A DNA stretch of 64,000 nucleotides from Bondarzewia mesenterica (taxonomy: Eukaryota > Basidiomycota > Agaricomycetes > Russulales > Bondarzewiaceae), in the NCBI GenBank assembly GCA_004802705.1, contig SGPL01000007.1, positions 62,001-126,000 of the forward strand, given 5' to 3'. Position numbers and translations under genes: made by a program. The notes under the pieces were generated by a model. The model worked only from the letters and a program-made list of their open reading frames with translations. It made no database searches and had not been told where the DNA came from. Numbering within the stretch: position 1 is the stretch's first letter; each line of letters begins with the position of its first letter. Below are positions 11,561 through 23,961 of this stretch, piece after piece.

Positions 11561-14500
11561 CTAAGTTACCTGAATCGACTTTAAGAATCTAGCATACACC
11601 GCGTAGTGGATATGTCGCAACTTCGTGGCTTCTTCCACGGGCATTGACTTGACTTGACCCTGTAGTCGGGACAACCTTCAGCATCGGGGCCGAACCCCGC
11701 CTTCGAATTACGAGAAACAAGAATGACGTACCAGAGCCAATGGCTGCACACTGTCCAGCTCCCGCGTCAGCTCAGAGATCATATCAGACAAGGCGACATT
11801 GTGCCGTGGATTTGAACGGTCTCGAAGCACGTTAGGTAAGATGTGGATAAGCTTGGGTATGCTTTTGGTCAGCTCCTCGAGTTCATCCGCTTGCGATGCG
11901 TCAGGGACTGTCTCGGGATCGAGGACGTGCGTGCGCAGTTCGGGCATCCGTGTTCGGATATTGACGTAGTCGAGGAAAGCCTGCAGTAGGCGGGTCATCA
12001 GACAAGCACAAGGTTACGATAGTAATGAACAACGGACCTTTCCGCGCACGTGCCAACCATCGACAGAGTGGCCCGCAATTCTTCCGAAGAGAGCCTGTAA
12101 TAGTTCAAGATCATCCCGCACGACCGCTTCGGGCGCCAACTCCAGGACCGCGAGCTCGTGTGCGGCGTTATATAGCCCCGCTTGCAGATAGAGTTGATAG
12201 GCCTCATATACATTGCCATTATCAAGGGCGTAGATGGCCTAGAAACAAGTTCAGATGCACGATTAGATGGGAGACACTCGCACGAGTGAACAACATACCT
12301 TGGCTTCATTTATCCATGACAACGGGATTTTCAAGCTTCCAGCGATGCCCCGCGTCATCCAATCATCCAGTTTTGGCGCCGAGCGAGCAAGCAGATCTTT
12401 GATGGCCTTCTCTCTCCTATTCACGACGTTATCAAATGGTAAGCGCATCGTTGCTAAGGCGAGGATAACGGACTTACCCAGTGGATCCTTCGATATGCAA
12501 AAGAACGAACACAGCTTGTTGGATCAAGTCCATCTGCTCCAGTTGTAGCGCATAGCTGCTCGCGAGCAGGTCTGCACTGGGGCTGTGGCCTTCGATAGTT
12601 TCTTCTTCCTCGTCACTAAGCTCCGAGTCGCTATTTCCTCTGGGGCCATCCCGGTCGGCAAAGTCACGCACCCGCATACACCGCGAAAGCAGGATATAGA
12701 GGTGCCAAGGGATGGAGTAATCGATAGGTGACGGGCCAAAGGAGAGTGGCGAACAAATATGTGATAGCGAGCACGCAGGGTCCGCGTATAACCGAATGAG
12801 CGAGTATAAGGCGTCGGGAGGATTCGCGTCGGTAGGCAGCCGCCAGATAGACTCAACTGGCTCGTGCTTTTCGGAGTACCACGGTACAGGCGGCGCAGCT
12901 CGCTCTGGCGCGTTCCTCCAATGCTGCTCATAGGCGTCGAATACGTCGGCTATTGGCGCATCCATGGGTTGTGCAAACCACAGATGCAGGCCGAACACGC
13001 GTTTCCAGTCCAATCCCTGAGCGAGCGACACATGGGGACACTGTTCGATACCAGTGCCGCTCGAACCCTCGAGTACGTCGACGATGCCAGCCAGTAAAGC
13101 GTACACCTTGCGTATGTCCTCGTCGATATGCGCATCTATTCGCTCTTCGCGCCATATCTGCAACTGCGAACGTAGATCTTCCTGGAACTCGTAGTCGCCC
13201 CCCGCCTGCGAAATCAACGTCGCCAACTTGACATTCCTACCGTCCATGGCGGCCTCGCATGCCTTCTCCACTTGATGACCTGTAAGCCGACTGAAGGCCG
13301 TTGCCACCGAGCCCGCGGACAAGTTGCTCTTTAATTCTTCCTCCACGGCTGGGGCGACGGCCTCTTCCAACCACGATGATAGTGCAGTTTTGCGACGGAC
13401 AGCATAGATGCGGTTCCTGACATCAATGCTGATGGTGCTTTGCAAATGCAGGTCAATGTCGTCGAAAAGGGCGTGGCCAAGGCGGAAGAGAAGCGCTTCA
13501 AACGAGCGGTCCGATGGGGGAAATACTGACGCGAAAGAGGCAAAGTTCAGATTGGTTGCAGGGCTTGCGAATGGAATGCCGTCGGAATCAGTGAGGATAG
13601 GGGAGGTGGAGAGATGATGTTGAAGGAGATTTGAAGAAATGCTAGCGGCGTCAGTATCGGATACTGCGAAAGGAACTAGTGCTTTTGTGAGGATGGAGGA
13701 ATTCGCAGTGGTTTTACTAAGGCAAATTCAATCAGCATCAACGCGGAAGTGAGAAAGGACAGACACTTACGGATTGCTCGATGGCGCGCACATTGTCCCC
13801 AGATGGATAAGGGTCGCGCTTGGACCCCAACCGACGCGGAAAGACCGCCCAAGCGCAAGACCAGCATCGACCATTGCACCCTCATTCCCGGTCACAGCGG
13901 AAGCCAAACTATCCACTCGGGCATACTTCCGTGATGGTCTGTACGGTATTGGCTCGATATCATGCGCGAAGGAAGCGCGCTAGCAATGTCTTTTAGATGA
14001 GATATAATCTCCGAAAGATACACTACAAACTCGTACCTCTTGTGCTCCCGACCGTAACCCATCTCCCTCTGAGTCTCTGCTGTGCTTCCTATTGATGGTT
14101 TTTGTCTTCGTCAGCGTAACTCGTCCGAATTTCTCCATTGATGCAGCCTTCAATGCTTCCTCCTCCTCCGGCATCCTGAAGAGCGACGCCTGCATGACAT
14201 GCATCCTATTCGAATCTACGCCGACCTGTTGAGGCCAAGGGATGGATTCCGACTTCGCACGTCTCTCGTTGCGGGGTGAAGTTTCGGACGATGAGCTTGA
14301 CGACTCTTCACTACCATCCTCGACCTCTTCCAACTCATGTGCATCGTAGAATTCTCCGTCCTCTTCCTCAACCAACGCCCTTTTATCTCGCGGTTTTCGC
14401 CGTGGCGGGTGTGATGTTAGTTCGTCCTCTGCCATTCTGGATGAACTCGCATCTGACATCTCTGCTTCGTCATCTTGATCCGTTTCGACGATTATGGGTT

Positions 14501-14594
14501 TGGAAGGAATGCTGTGGGGAGGTGGCTTGGCGGGCTCCTGGTACTCCTCCTCCTCTTCGCTGGTGTCGCTAGCGTAAGCAGTAAACCGGGCCAT
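11561..14594 (-). CDS. Nucleoporin Nup96 (Nup145C type), stand-alone gene
   Basis: Structural subunit of the Nup84/Nup107 Y-complex of the nuclear pore. The first exon begins MARFTAYASDTSEEEEEY at 14594 and holds an acidic, serine-rich region. A conserved segment reading MPEEEEALKAAS and GRVTLTKTKTINRKH follows. Next comes ALGRSFRVGWGPSATLIHLG, a hallmark of Nup96 proteins. The large middle exon (about 13708-12474) has the alpha-solenoid core with QGLDWKRVFGLHLWFAQP. Further short exons carry KAIKDLLARSAPKLDDWM and an exon ending near 11732. I add a last exon, 11659-11561, reading KLRHIHYAVYARFLKSI. No Nup98 FG repeats or autoproteolytic domain are encoded upstream on this strand, so the protein is not made as a Nup98-Nup96 precursor here. 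The C-terminal exon is inferred from splice signals. Confidence 0.83.
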
Positions 14595-15406
14595 TTCTTG
14601 GAAATTTGGCCGATAAAGTACTATTGATTTGAAGAAAATGTGGATGTAATGAGGCGAGACTACCGGTCTGCGGAACTAGATGGCGAGTGTGTTTGCGTTT
14701 GAGCAATGGTTGGAGTAAGAAAAGCTACAATGTTTACGTACCTTGAGTTCTTCAATGAATTCCGCTAGACACAAAAAGGCCTTGAAACGATCCCGAGTGA
14801 AGAAGGAGCAGTGCAAGAATCGTACACGGCTGAGCGAAGTTCGCGTCTGTGGCTGGCGAGAAACGTTTCGCTCGCCTTGTGCAGCGCCGATTGATCGGGT
14901 TATTCTGCTTACAAATACATAACAATCACCCTTGTTCAACGTTCAGGCCCACAGTGTAACAGCCTCGTACTTGCAACACACAGTGCAAGAAAGACAAAAA
15001 TTCCAGACAATTCCTGATGGTGTTCATCTGGTTTGTCCCGCTGCATGGAAGCTTGCCTGGCCAATTCACACGATGCAAAGTCAAGAACTCTTATAACAAA
15101 TAGGTAGCAAGTAATCACTTGAACACGATTTGAAACCATCGCTACAAGATGCCAAGTCCCCAGAATGCGAAACAGAAAAAAAAAAACGCGTGCAACAGGA
15201 AAGGATGCGCATTCTCAGAAATCATTAAGTAATTAATAACTGAGCACAAAGTCGAGGTTTAATTTTTTTTCCACCGAACCACCATAGAAGACTGCAAGGC
15301 AACCCGCGTTGACAACAATGAGCACTGAAGATGTTTCATATGATGAATGCAACTCACGATATTTAGCTGTGTATTTGACCGAAATGAGAGGGGATCCAGG
15401 CGTGCA
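14595..15406. other. Region upstream of the Nup96 gene
   Basis: Likely promoter and 5-prime leader of the Nup96 gene. Two minus-strand frames (15139-14936 and 14939-14676) are open. The second ends at a good donor (AAG followed by GTACGT, near 14742), and an acceptor near 14684 leads in frame to the Nup96 start. A 5-prime untranslated intron or an N-terminal extension is therefore possible. Neither frame resembles a known protein. A short A-run lies at about 15177-15186. Confidence 0.35.
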
Positions 15407-16184
15407 CTAGAAGTGATGTCCGTGAGATGTCATGTGCAACCACACGTCAGTCTCAAAACCTACTGAAGCGTTCGATGGCTGGCCAGCTTTTGTTTCCACT
15501 CTGAAGACTTGCTGGGCTAACTTCCCCTGGATATTGTTCAACTCGAGCCAATCGATGTTCTCTTTCGAAGTGGGAGAAGGGATGTCCCCACCCCTCGCAG
15601 CGATTATGTATGCCTCTGGGTTACCCCGGAACTCGGGGTTTGAGGTGAAGTCAAACTTCGGACTGAGCCCACTTCCCGTGGGGTTAGGAACAAAATAGTG
15701 CTGTCCAAGAACGCTGGAGGTGCCAAGCGTACGGACGAAATCAATCAACTCGGCGGCAGTCACTGAGCTGGGTACTTGTGACCATGCGCCATACACGATA
15801 TCCTGGATGAAGGGAAATAACGATGTCGAATGGAGGCAGGAAATGTCGAATAGATCGGCAACTGCTCCGACATTGCTATTTGACCATAAAGGTGAAGAGA
15901 AGACGGTGGTCAAAAGACATTTAAACAACGATGAGAAAAAATGCCTACGTGTAGGTAGAGGTGTTTGAGCAAGTGTAGTTTTGAACGCCAACACCCAACG
16001 CAACGAAGGTAGGCGGAGTAGTTGGTGCCACGAGTTGGGTCTGGTTGGATGGCACCTGCAAGGTGCTAGCAGGGACCCTGCATCCTAAGATTTGCGCTGA
16101 TGACGCGCGCGCAGATGATGACGACGGGACGGCGAGCGTCACAGGGGCCGCGAGGACGAGGGAAAGGAGAGACAAAACGAGCAT
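15407..16184 (-). CDS. Secreted DUF3455 protein
   Basis: Two exons (16184-15949 and 15875-15407) sum to 705 bases, or 234 residues. The N terminus (MLVLSLLSLVLAAPVTLAV) is a clear signal peptide. The family core is present: TPPTFVALGVGVQNYTC, then GAVADLFDISC, then LGQHYFVPNPTGSGLSPKFD, and finally DWLELNNIQGKLAQQVFRV. This matches DUF3455, an extracellular fungal family sometimes called malate-dehydrogenase-like by annotation pipelines. I know of no proven enzyme activity, so none is claimed. The usual C-terminal aromatic block is replaced by a His-rich end (M-T-S-H-G-H-H-F), which may be real or may mean a missed last intron. A TATA-like element lies upstream at about 16264-16269. Confidence 0.85.
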
Positions 16185-16730
16185 CGTTGCGAACGAGACT
16201 GACTCTGTGAATGGTGAAGGAAGGTAGGAGCACCCGTGCCCTTCTTTGATGGAGGGAAGCCTGCTTTTATACCTCCATATCGTAGAAACGTTAGCTGATT
16301 TTAGCGCGATTCATGGTAATATACAATGCTTGTGGGGTTGCGAACAGCGTGACGAAGAAGATGCGGTGTCCGTGATCTCGGGGTGTACGGAGTATCAGGT
16401 CGATTTTCGAATCATTGACTTGCTCAGCTTTGCTCCCGGCCAATCCCAGCCTCCCATGTAGGCCAATTATTTCCGGCCCATAGCATTTTACCTTCTAAAT
16501 TGAGCGGATATCCCACGTGTCTGAGATCTCAGCTTACAGTGTTTTTACCATTTCCTTGCAGCCGGATATGAGAACAGTTGGGCTCAAAACATTGTACATG
16601 TGGATTGTTACCATATCTGTGTATCAATTTTTTCTTGGCGCTTTTCTGTCATTTCCCTTCAGCTTTGTATGTAGCCAATCGTCGGTACGTTGTCATACTC
16701 ACTCATACTTCGACAGGTGATGTCAAATTG

Positions 16731-17567
16731 TCAATTCCCGATGAAGTCGAGGGCAAGGCGCTCGCGCAGCGCAAGCGGCCAACTCGCAAAATCGACCTGA
16801 AACTGCTCGGCAACTGTAGGGTGGGTACATTACAACACGCACCAAGAAATGAACGAATACATACACTGTAACGTGTTCGCGGCATACGTTCGGCCTGTCT
16901 GGCAGGGGGCAGCTTGAGAAGTTATAATCCCGTGTTGACGGTGTTCTGATACAACGTACCCGTCAATGAGCATTCCGCCGTTGACAACAATTCAACGGGG
17001 TGGCCACACACGGCCGGCAAATGATGTTATCACGTCCACCCACGGTTATCAGAATCAGCGTCGTAATTTCCTGAAGATATTCATTCATCATTCTGCCACG
17101 ATGGATGTTGGTGTCAACAGAGTGAAGATGGCAAAGAAAGAAGATCAAAGTCCAGGGAAAAGCAAGGAAGAATTCATGGGAGCTCCAATCACGGTAGAGG
17201 GATCCAGGGGATTGAGTCGTGCACGTTTGATACACTCAGGCCGTCAAGAGCCGAATCAGAGTGCACTGCCTTTTCAGTGAGTCCGAAAGAGTTGAGCGGC
17301 GTATGAGCGGCGACGCCGCGGCTATAGAGCTCCATAGAGAGATAAATTGTAGACCATAGTTCAATCTGCTCGCCTATCACCGATACTTTTGTGATGTGTC
17401 TCGGATAAGATGAGAGAATGCGGGTTATACTGTTCTTTGCCTGTTTTCTCATGTCAGCGCATGATACCCCCTGCAAGACTTCGACAGACTCAGATCACTC
17501 ACGGTGTAGTATGTATATACTCAAGCGCATCGAGCGTCGAAAACCATTCATACCCCCACATTCCCAT
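16731..17567 (-). CDS. Uncharacterised protein, tentative four-exon model
   Basis: The best-supported part is exon 1 (17567-17503), starting MGMWGYEWFSTLDALEY. It is joined through a GTGAGT donor to exon 2 (17447 to about 17236), which includes SVIGEQIELWSTIYLSMELY. The join preserves the frame and gives clearly protein-like sequence. My continuation uses a short exon (17070-17044) and a last exon (16813-16731, containing EQFQVDFASWPLALRERLAL). This brings the total to 387 bases with an in-frame stop, but it needs introns of 165 and 230 bases, long for this genome. Exon 2 could instead simply run on to the stop at 17189. I do not recognise the family. No signal peptide or clear membrane segment is visible. 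Confidence 0.4.
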
Positions 17568-18007
17568 AAGTAGCAGTCAATTTACCCGTACCTGAGTGAA
17601 CGATCTTCAAAGCTTCATTCTTGAAGTTTCATTCCGGAGAATGGGGGAAATCAACGTAAGAACACAATGTCGATCTGGTCACAAAACGTGAATGGAATCA
17701 GTTGCATGGCTCGCGCCTGGTGTCAAGACCTGCTAAGGCTAAGGCACAGCCGGAGAGCAGCAGACGCTCAAGCGCTCAAGTTTCAAGCGCCCGTGGACGA
17801 CCAACGAAGACGGCGGAAAGTCCTCATGCACACGACCCCTGCGGCTCTGCGAGAAGACGCGCCCTGTGTATATGGCGTTACATCTCGGAATTCCAGTCAT
17901 ATATAAGTAGGGCGAAGTTGACAGCGCCGCGCACGACCGTGTCGAATACGTGAAAAAGTCTGGCAACAGACTCACATAAACGAGCTCCACGTGGAAACAG
18001 AGACGTC

Positions 18008-18239
18008 TCAATGAAACTGCCGGGCTTGTTCATCGTCCATGCTCTGCCGCACGGCGAGGATGAAGCTCATGGCAGACAGCAGGAATGTCAAGAAGTCCAA
18101 TGAAACTGAAATCAGAAGTGCGGCCTTGGAACACGGCTGTCTTCATGTATGACATGACCTTACCTGAGCCCTTACGACTCAGTGACGAGGAAACCTGAGG
18201 AAACGGTGAAATGTACAGTCGTCTAGTTCGCAAGCGCAT
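18008..18239 (-). CDS. Small single-pass membrane protein, 57 residues, unknown
   Basis: Two exons, 18239-18164 and 18105-18008, join through a GTAAGG donor and a TTTCAG acceptor. They give exactly 174 bases including the stop. The product starts with a basic segment (MRLRTRRLYISPF). It has one strongly hydrophobic stretch (DFLTFLLSAMSFILAV) and ends in an acidic-polar tail (QSMDDEQARQFH). The topology would suit a small organelle or ER membrane subunit, but I recognise no family. It is transcribed divergently from PIG-L, sharing a promoter region of about 260 bases. Chance is a real alternative for so short a model. Confidence 0.4.
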
Positions 18240-18499
18240 AATTCGTCGCGATCGATCTGATGGCCCAGAAGAAGAAGAAAGTAACAAATTATGTAGATGC
18301 TCAGCTCGGATTCCTACGCATGGTCTTGATTACAATGCATAAGTGACTATCACCGACAAAGGCGCAGAGTTGGCTGCCAAAAGCAACGCCCTCCGATTGT
18401 CCTGGCACGTTCTGAATGAGAGTTCAGCTTGAAGGAACGTTCGAAGTGCGGCGGCAGGAGGATTGAAACTCCTCCCGCTGGTTCCAACTTGGAACGACG

Positions 18500-19447
18500 A
18501 TGCACACAAACCCACTATTGGTCCTGATTCCAGTCATTCTTGCCATATTGCTCCGCCCATGGGACTCAAATAATCTATTCCTAGACGCGAGTAAATCCGA
18601 TGCATCAGACCCGGATTCTCGTGTATTGCTACTGACCGCACACCCGGACGATGAGGCGTTTTTCTTCGGGCCTACCATCACATCGCTAGCATCTCAATCA
18701 AGCGATACTGAACTGTATTCTTTATGTCTTTCAACGGGTGACGCGAATGGGCTGGGTGAAATTCGGAAGCAAGAATTCATGCAGAGCCTTGATGTGTTGG
18801 GCATTGTGAATGGAAAAAGATGGGTTCTGGACAAGGCGTATGTACATCTCATGTCAAAATTCATTGGCTGTGTCTCTCTTCTAACGTTGGCCTTCTACAG
18901 AGGACTGAAGGATAATTTTACTGCCACATGGGACGCGAAACTCGTAGCAGACATTGTAAGACCATATGTGCTCGAGCACGATATCACGACCGTAAGTCTG
19001 AATTTGAGGCTTGCACTTGAAGCTCGAAGTATGACATCTCCCTTCCCCTCGACCAACTAGATCTTAACCTTTGATGCTGGTGGTATTTCCTTTCACCCCA
19101 ATCACAAATCGCTCTTCCATGGCGTCTCCTACTTGCTCAGCACTCTCTCCGATCCACCAGAGGCGTACGGTCTCATTTCCCTCCCCACCTTTGCCAAATA
19201 CATCGGCCCATTCGCGCCCCTTCTTGCCAAATTGGACCTGACCGTCTCTCTCGCTCTCTCGCACCTTGGATATCCCATCTCAAATATCCCTGTATCTGTT
19301 GCAGGTGCACGAGGGTATCTGACTGCTGCGCGGGCGTTGACGCAGCATCGGTCGCAGATGGTATGGTTCAGGTGGCTTTACTTGTCGTTCTCGCGGTACA
19401 TGTGGGTGAATGAGTGGATGGAGATTCCCGCGATGGCTATTCAATAA
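18500..19447 (+). CDS. GPI12: PIG-L / Gpi12, GlcNAc-PI de-N-acetylase
   Basis: Removes the acetyl group from GlcNAc-phosphatidylinositol, the second step of GPI-anchor synthesis, on the cytosolic face of the ER. Three exons (18500-18837, 18901-18991, 19061-19447) sum to 816 bases, or 271 residues. The N terminus is a membrane anchor (LLVLIPVILAILL). Next is the metal-binding motif AHPDDEAFFFGPT, then LYSLCLSTGDANGLGEIRKQE. A second metal-ligand motif, FHPNHKSLFHG, follows DAGG. All metal-binding positions expected for the family are present, so the enzyme is probably active. The length is close to that of yeast Gpi12 and human PIGL. Confidence 0.93.
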
Positions 19448-19928
19448 TGCCATCCAGTTCATGCTTGCTATACGTATATTGTAGGTGTCTGTCAAGCTGC
19501 AGAGCAAAGGGTACACAGCTGACTTCCATGGGACATACAGTACATTTCATTTCTAAGGTCTCTGCCGACTTGCGAGAGGCAAAAGCACTGTCCCCAAGTG
19601 TACCAGGTGTGTGTGCACAGAATGTAACTTGTTCTATGTTGGGTAGGTGCGTCTGCTGCCGTTTCGTCGTCTCAAGTGTCGACTTGAGACGATTGATCTA
19701 AGCTAGTCAATCGATATGATCCACCTTACTTATTTTGACTACCATCGTTCAAACATTGACGCGCTAGAGATACATACTGTGTGCATGAGCACGGTCCGTC
19801 TATGTCACTTTTTCATGCTAGATTATGCATTACACCCGAGTAATGTACTACTAGAAGTGTCCAAAACAATACCAGTCCTCAACACAATGTACAGATGAAC
19901 GTGCGGGACCGAAGAACGATTGAACAAG

Positions 19929-21926
19929 TCAAGAACGATTCTGATACACCTCGAAGTACGCGGTGTACTCTTCCGGTGTCATCAGCTCTTGATGCTCTTC
20001 TGTGACCTGTGAGAACGGCATAGGCTCGCCGTTGACTGATGAAGACAATTATATTCAGCAACTCCGAATTGAATTTGTCGTCGCAATAGCCAATAAAGAC
20101 TGCACGCACCGTACACAAAGGGGTCATCTTCCATAGAAGCCATGGATGCAACGCCGATCTGGTCTCCGCCTACACCTTCAAGGTGCACCTCGTCAACAAG
20201 GCTGGGTCCCTCCAAGCCATTACTCTCCACCTTTATATACTTCCGCTCAGCATCTCCTTCATCTTCTCGTGACCTCGATCGTTTTTTGAGCCCGCTGAAC
20301 GAATCGAGATATTCAATGTTAGGTTTCCGATCCTCCTCAAACTCGTCTGCGACGAACGCAAAGTCTCCCAACGGTGTGTTCTGAGTCGAAGACGCCGCCG
20401 AATTAACCAGCGTGGCGTAATACTGGTCATAGTCTGCAATAACAAGAAGGATGAGCAGTAATAGATATGATAGGTCGAGAAGAGACATACATTCCGACAC
20501 CTGAGTTTCTCTGATGTTAGGCTTCACATCCCGAACGATCATCTCCACGCGTGATTGTTGCACGCTGACGGCCGTTGTCCCCCCCACTCTACCGAGCCCC
20601 TTCAAACTCTCATCGAACCCGCCCAGGCCATTCAAATTCACAATATCTGCCCCACTCAAGCTTGCTTCACTCTGCCTCGCACTCTCCTGAATCCCTAACG
20701 CCGTCAAATCTCCTGAAATCGTGCTCTGCAAATGCCAAGTCGGCATTTGATTCTGCGCCCTCTTCGCCGCCGCCTCAGCATCCCGTTCCCTCCGTATGGT
20801 CTCCTCATCTTTGTCTGTCGAGATGATGATCCCGATGCCCTCCTCCTTTCTCTTCTCCCCAGAAGACCCAGCGACTTTGAGTCCCTGACCTGGCTCGCCT
20901 AAGCCTTTTTGTAAAGCGGCATCATTGCTGAGGTGTTTCGAGACGAACTGTGCTACATCAAATCTGCGAGGGAAAATCTCGATGAGAGTTTAGATCGATG
21001 CAAGAGACGACGAATACTCACGCAGGCAACACCATCTCTTCGCTTCTTCTCAACCCCTCCCTGATAAGCCGCATTTGGTAGTTAAACCGTTGCATTCGAT
21101 CCTGGCTCCCGCGCACATTATCGGCATTCTCATTATCAATAAGCTCAGCATGACAGACATCGCAGATAAATGCGCCGCGCTCGAAGTCCATTAGTTTGTC
21201 GACCTCCAGAGGTGCGAAGGATTTGTGACATTGTGGGCAAATATAGCCCTTATTATCAAGCTCCTGCAAGACAAGAAATGATTGATGGGTCAGTTCAACA
21301 CAAATGAAAGGAAGGCTCATTACATTCCGCAAACCAGTGTCGATTCGCCGACGCATCTCGGAGACACGCCATTTGACGACATTGCAGAAGTTCCGAAAGT
21401 CAATGTAGAAGTATTGCCTTCCCACCGACCGCTGGGCGCCCTCCTTCAGCTCGTTCTGACGGTAGCTATAAAAGAAATGCGAGTGATCGTGGGCACCAGC
21501 ACAGCATCAGAAAGTCAACCAGTATTCAAAAACATAGATGCGACATGACGTACACCTGAACTAACCGGTGGCCTGCCAGAACAGCCATGAGCTTGTTGAG
21601 CTCCTTCAACTGCAACCCCATCCTCCCAGCGAGATCGTCGTCTTTGAGCCTAAGTCATATAGTGTCAAGATCGGCAAGAAGGTTTCGAAAGATCAAGCAA
21701 GGAAACACAATTCATTATCACCAAGTATATGGCCAATTTAGCTGAAGCACAGCGCTTCCAAAAAACAAACACGACACGAAGTAGTCAAACACGGGACGAG
21801 ATGAGATACTTACACTTCGTGCCGCGCCAGCTGGTCCATGATGACTATAAACTTCGGCTCGTAAAATGCCCTGGAAACATATTGAACGAGTAGGCGAAGG
21901 GCGGCTTTGTCTTCATCGGTAATCAT
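19929..21926 (-). CDS. TFA1: Transcription initiation factor IIE subunit alpha
   Basis: Recruits and regulates TFIIH at RNA polymerase II promoters. The first exon starts MITDEDKAALRLLVQYVSR at 21926 and leads into the winged-helix domain. Short exons follow that contain KELNKLMAVLAGHRL and then QYFYIDFRNFCNVVKWR. A zinc ribbon comes next, with CPQCHKSF and, 20-odd residues on, CDVCHAEL, giving the four cysteines. The middle is charged and low in complexity. The C terminus holds an acidic stretch (EDDPFVYVNGEPMPFSQV) and ends near YFEVYQNRS. The order winged helix, zinc ribbon, acidic tail is diagnostic. There are at least seven exons, and the first three junctions are placed by frame only. 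Confidence 0.88.
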
Positions 21927-22437
21927 CAAGATGAAGTCCCGTGGATACAGACGAGGATGGACGTTATGCAGAAGATGCAGCTGGCGCGCGCACGGTCCCA
22001 GCGCTGGCTCTTAGCGAACGAAGGAACAATGGCAGGCTGAAAGCGGCTTCTATTATGAATGTGAGCGATACAAGTCACCAATATTGGGGTGGCGTAGAAA
22101 ATACAGTCGAATAGATCCGTAGCACTATACTGACAGCCTCTCTGAGTGCTAGGATGGTCGTGGTCAAGGACAGAGCTGTCGCTTACCGATTTGCGCCACA
22201 ACCTGATAAATTTGATGACTTAACTTAACTGTTGATATCAAGCATTTAATGACGTAATAAAAATTAAGTACAAGTCTGACAATATTCCAAAACATATATA
22301 ATGCACTTATCCGCAGCGACTCATATCACGGTCCTACTCGGATTACGCTGACACAAAGGCTCCTACGAGCTCTTCTCCGTAGACAGAGTCGAGGGGAAAA
22401 ACATGTCACAGATGGATGACCAATGTAGAACATACAA

Positions 22438-23961
22438 TTATCCGAATTCTGGATACATACAATCCACAGTACGCAGATACTTCGCCCAGCAACTCTCCTC
22501 CCGCTCCGAGCTGCAATTAACTTCAAATTTCAGCGCGCCTGGTATGACCGACAGCGAATGAATCGGGATATCCCTCGCAGAGATGCTGTGAGAGAGCTTT
22601 GGCAAACGCCGCGGGTCTGGAGGCAGCGTAGAAGGATCTGAAGCATAGTTGTAGATGCGGATACGCTGGGATTCCGAGAGATGAGGCGAAAGGAAGGAAA
22701 GGGTGTAAAGTTGTAGCTCCACGGGAAGACGCGGAAGAGTTATTATTTGAGAGACGTTAGTTGCGAGAGCTTTCTGTCCGTGACTCGACTTGAGCAGCAG
22801 AGCACGGGCGGGTCGTAGCAGTGCAGTCGCTTCTCGCCTCGCAAGTATGGTGAGGTACGAATTGCGAGACTTTGCCTTGTTGAGCCTCGACCAATTGCGT
22901 CGCCAATCATCCACGCTGGTACGCTTCTCGCCTGTCGGTGAGTGCGATGCAGCGGCGCTCGAAGTATTGGCTTGGTCCGGAGAACTGCCGTTCTCGCCAT
23001 GGCCATCGACGAAACAATTCGAATACATATCGAGCGATGTCAAACTGAAGTTGTGCTTCTCCACTGCTTCAGCAATCGCTTCTACAGAGCTAAATCCCAA
23101 GTCATTGCCGTTGAGAGTGAGATGGTCTAGAGAACGCGAGCGGGGAGACGAAATGTAGTCAATGATGTAAGGCGTGGAAAGTGGGGTGAGGCCGATGGCG
23201 GAGAGACAAAGGACATGGAGGTATTTTGAACATAGATGTGGGAGGAACTGTGATATGAAACTGTCACCCAGACGGTTGTTGGATGATAGTTCGAGCCTTC
23301 GGAGACGGGAGTGGTTGAGGGCGTCCACCAGCGCGGAGACGGTGGCTAGATCGAGGTCAAATGCATTCTTGGACTCGAAACATCAGCAAAGAATTTGGAA
23401 GTAAAACGTTTGAAAGATAGCTTACGTTTTGCAAGGCCAATTCCTGTAGGGATGTGTGTCCGTTCAAATATCGGCAGATTGCTCGTAAACCATTTGCTCC
23501 AATCTGATTTCTGGCGAGACCTATCATTGTTATCCTGTGCCGTCTACCTTCTTCTGTACACAAGTAGTTGAAAAACGCTTCGCTGCCTTCGTCTTGTAAA
23601 CCGCTGCTCTCGAGCGAGAGCACGGAGACAGGTCCACTGCTCCTGATACTGTCAATGATGGTTTGAGCACCTATTGGACGTACCAGCATTAGCACCGTGT
23701 ATTCGATAGCAAACAAAGAGTGGTACTCGATGCTCCCAACAATTCCTGATCCCTGTATATCCGAACTGCATAATGAGAGGGATATGTAGATGAGCGCCTC
23801 ATTGACGTTTGCACCGGCCGGACGCCATTCAAGTCTGATCTTGTCATAAGAGATGACATAGCTTTCGAATCACGTAAATTGTCCTTCTGTGGTTGTTTTT
23901 TAATGGTGAAGAACGAAAGTAATACCGGATATTCTATGACTTTGAGGATGGACTGGCACAA
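22438..23961 (-). CDS. Leucine-rich-repeat protein (ribonuclease-inhibitor type)
   Basis: At least two well-supported exons exist. One (about 23672-23430) has LRR units such as VSVLSLESSGLQDEGSEAF and MIGLARNQIGANGLRAI. The next (from about 23370 to the stop at 22438) has RLRRLELSSNNRLGDSFI, DHLTLNGNDLGFSSVEAIAE, and a final DMYSNCFVD. These are tandem 28-residue-type repeats like those of RanGAP and ribonuclease inhibitor. The last 180 residues are a helical tail containing RLPVELQLYTLSFLSPHLSE, which resembles an F-box-like helix. The N-terminal exon is unclear: two frames are open between 23961 and 23690, and I favour the one reading YDKIRLEWRPAG. No catalytic motif is visible. A binding or scaffold role is only inferred. 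Confidence 0.65.
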
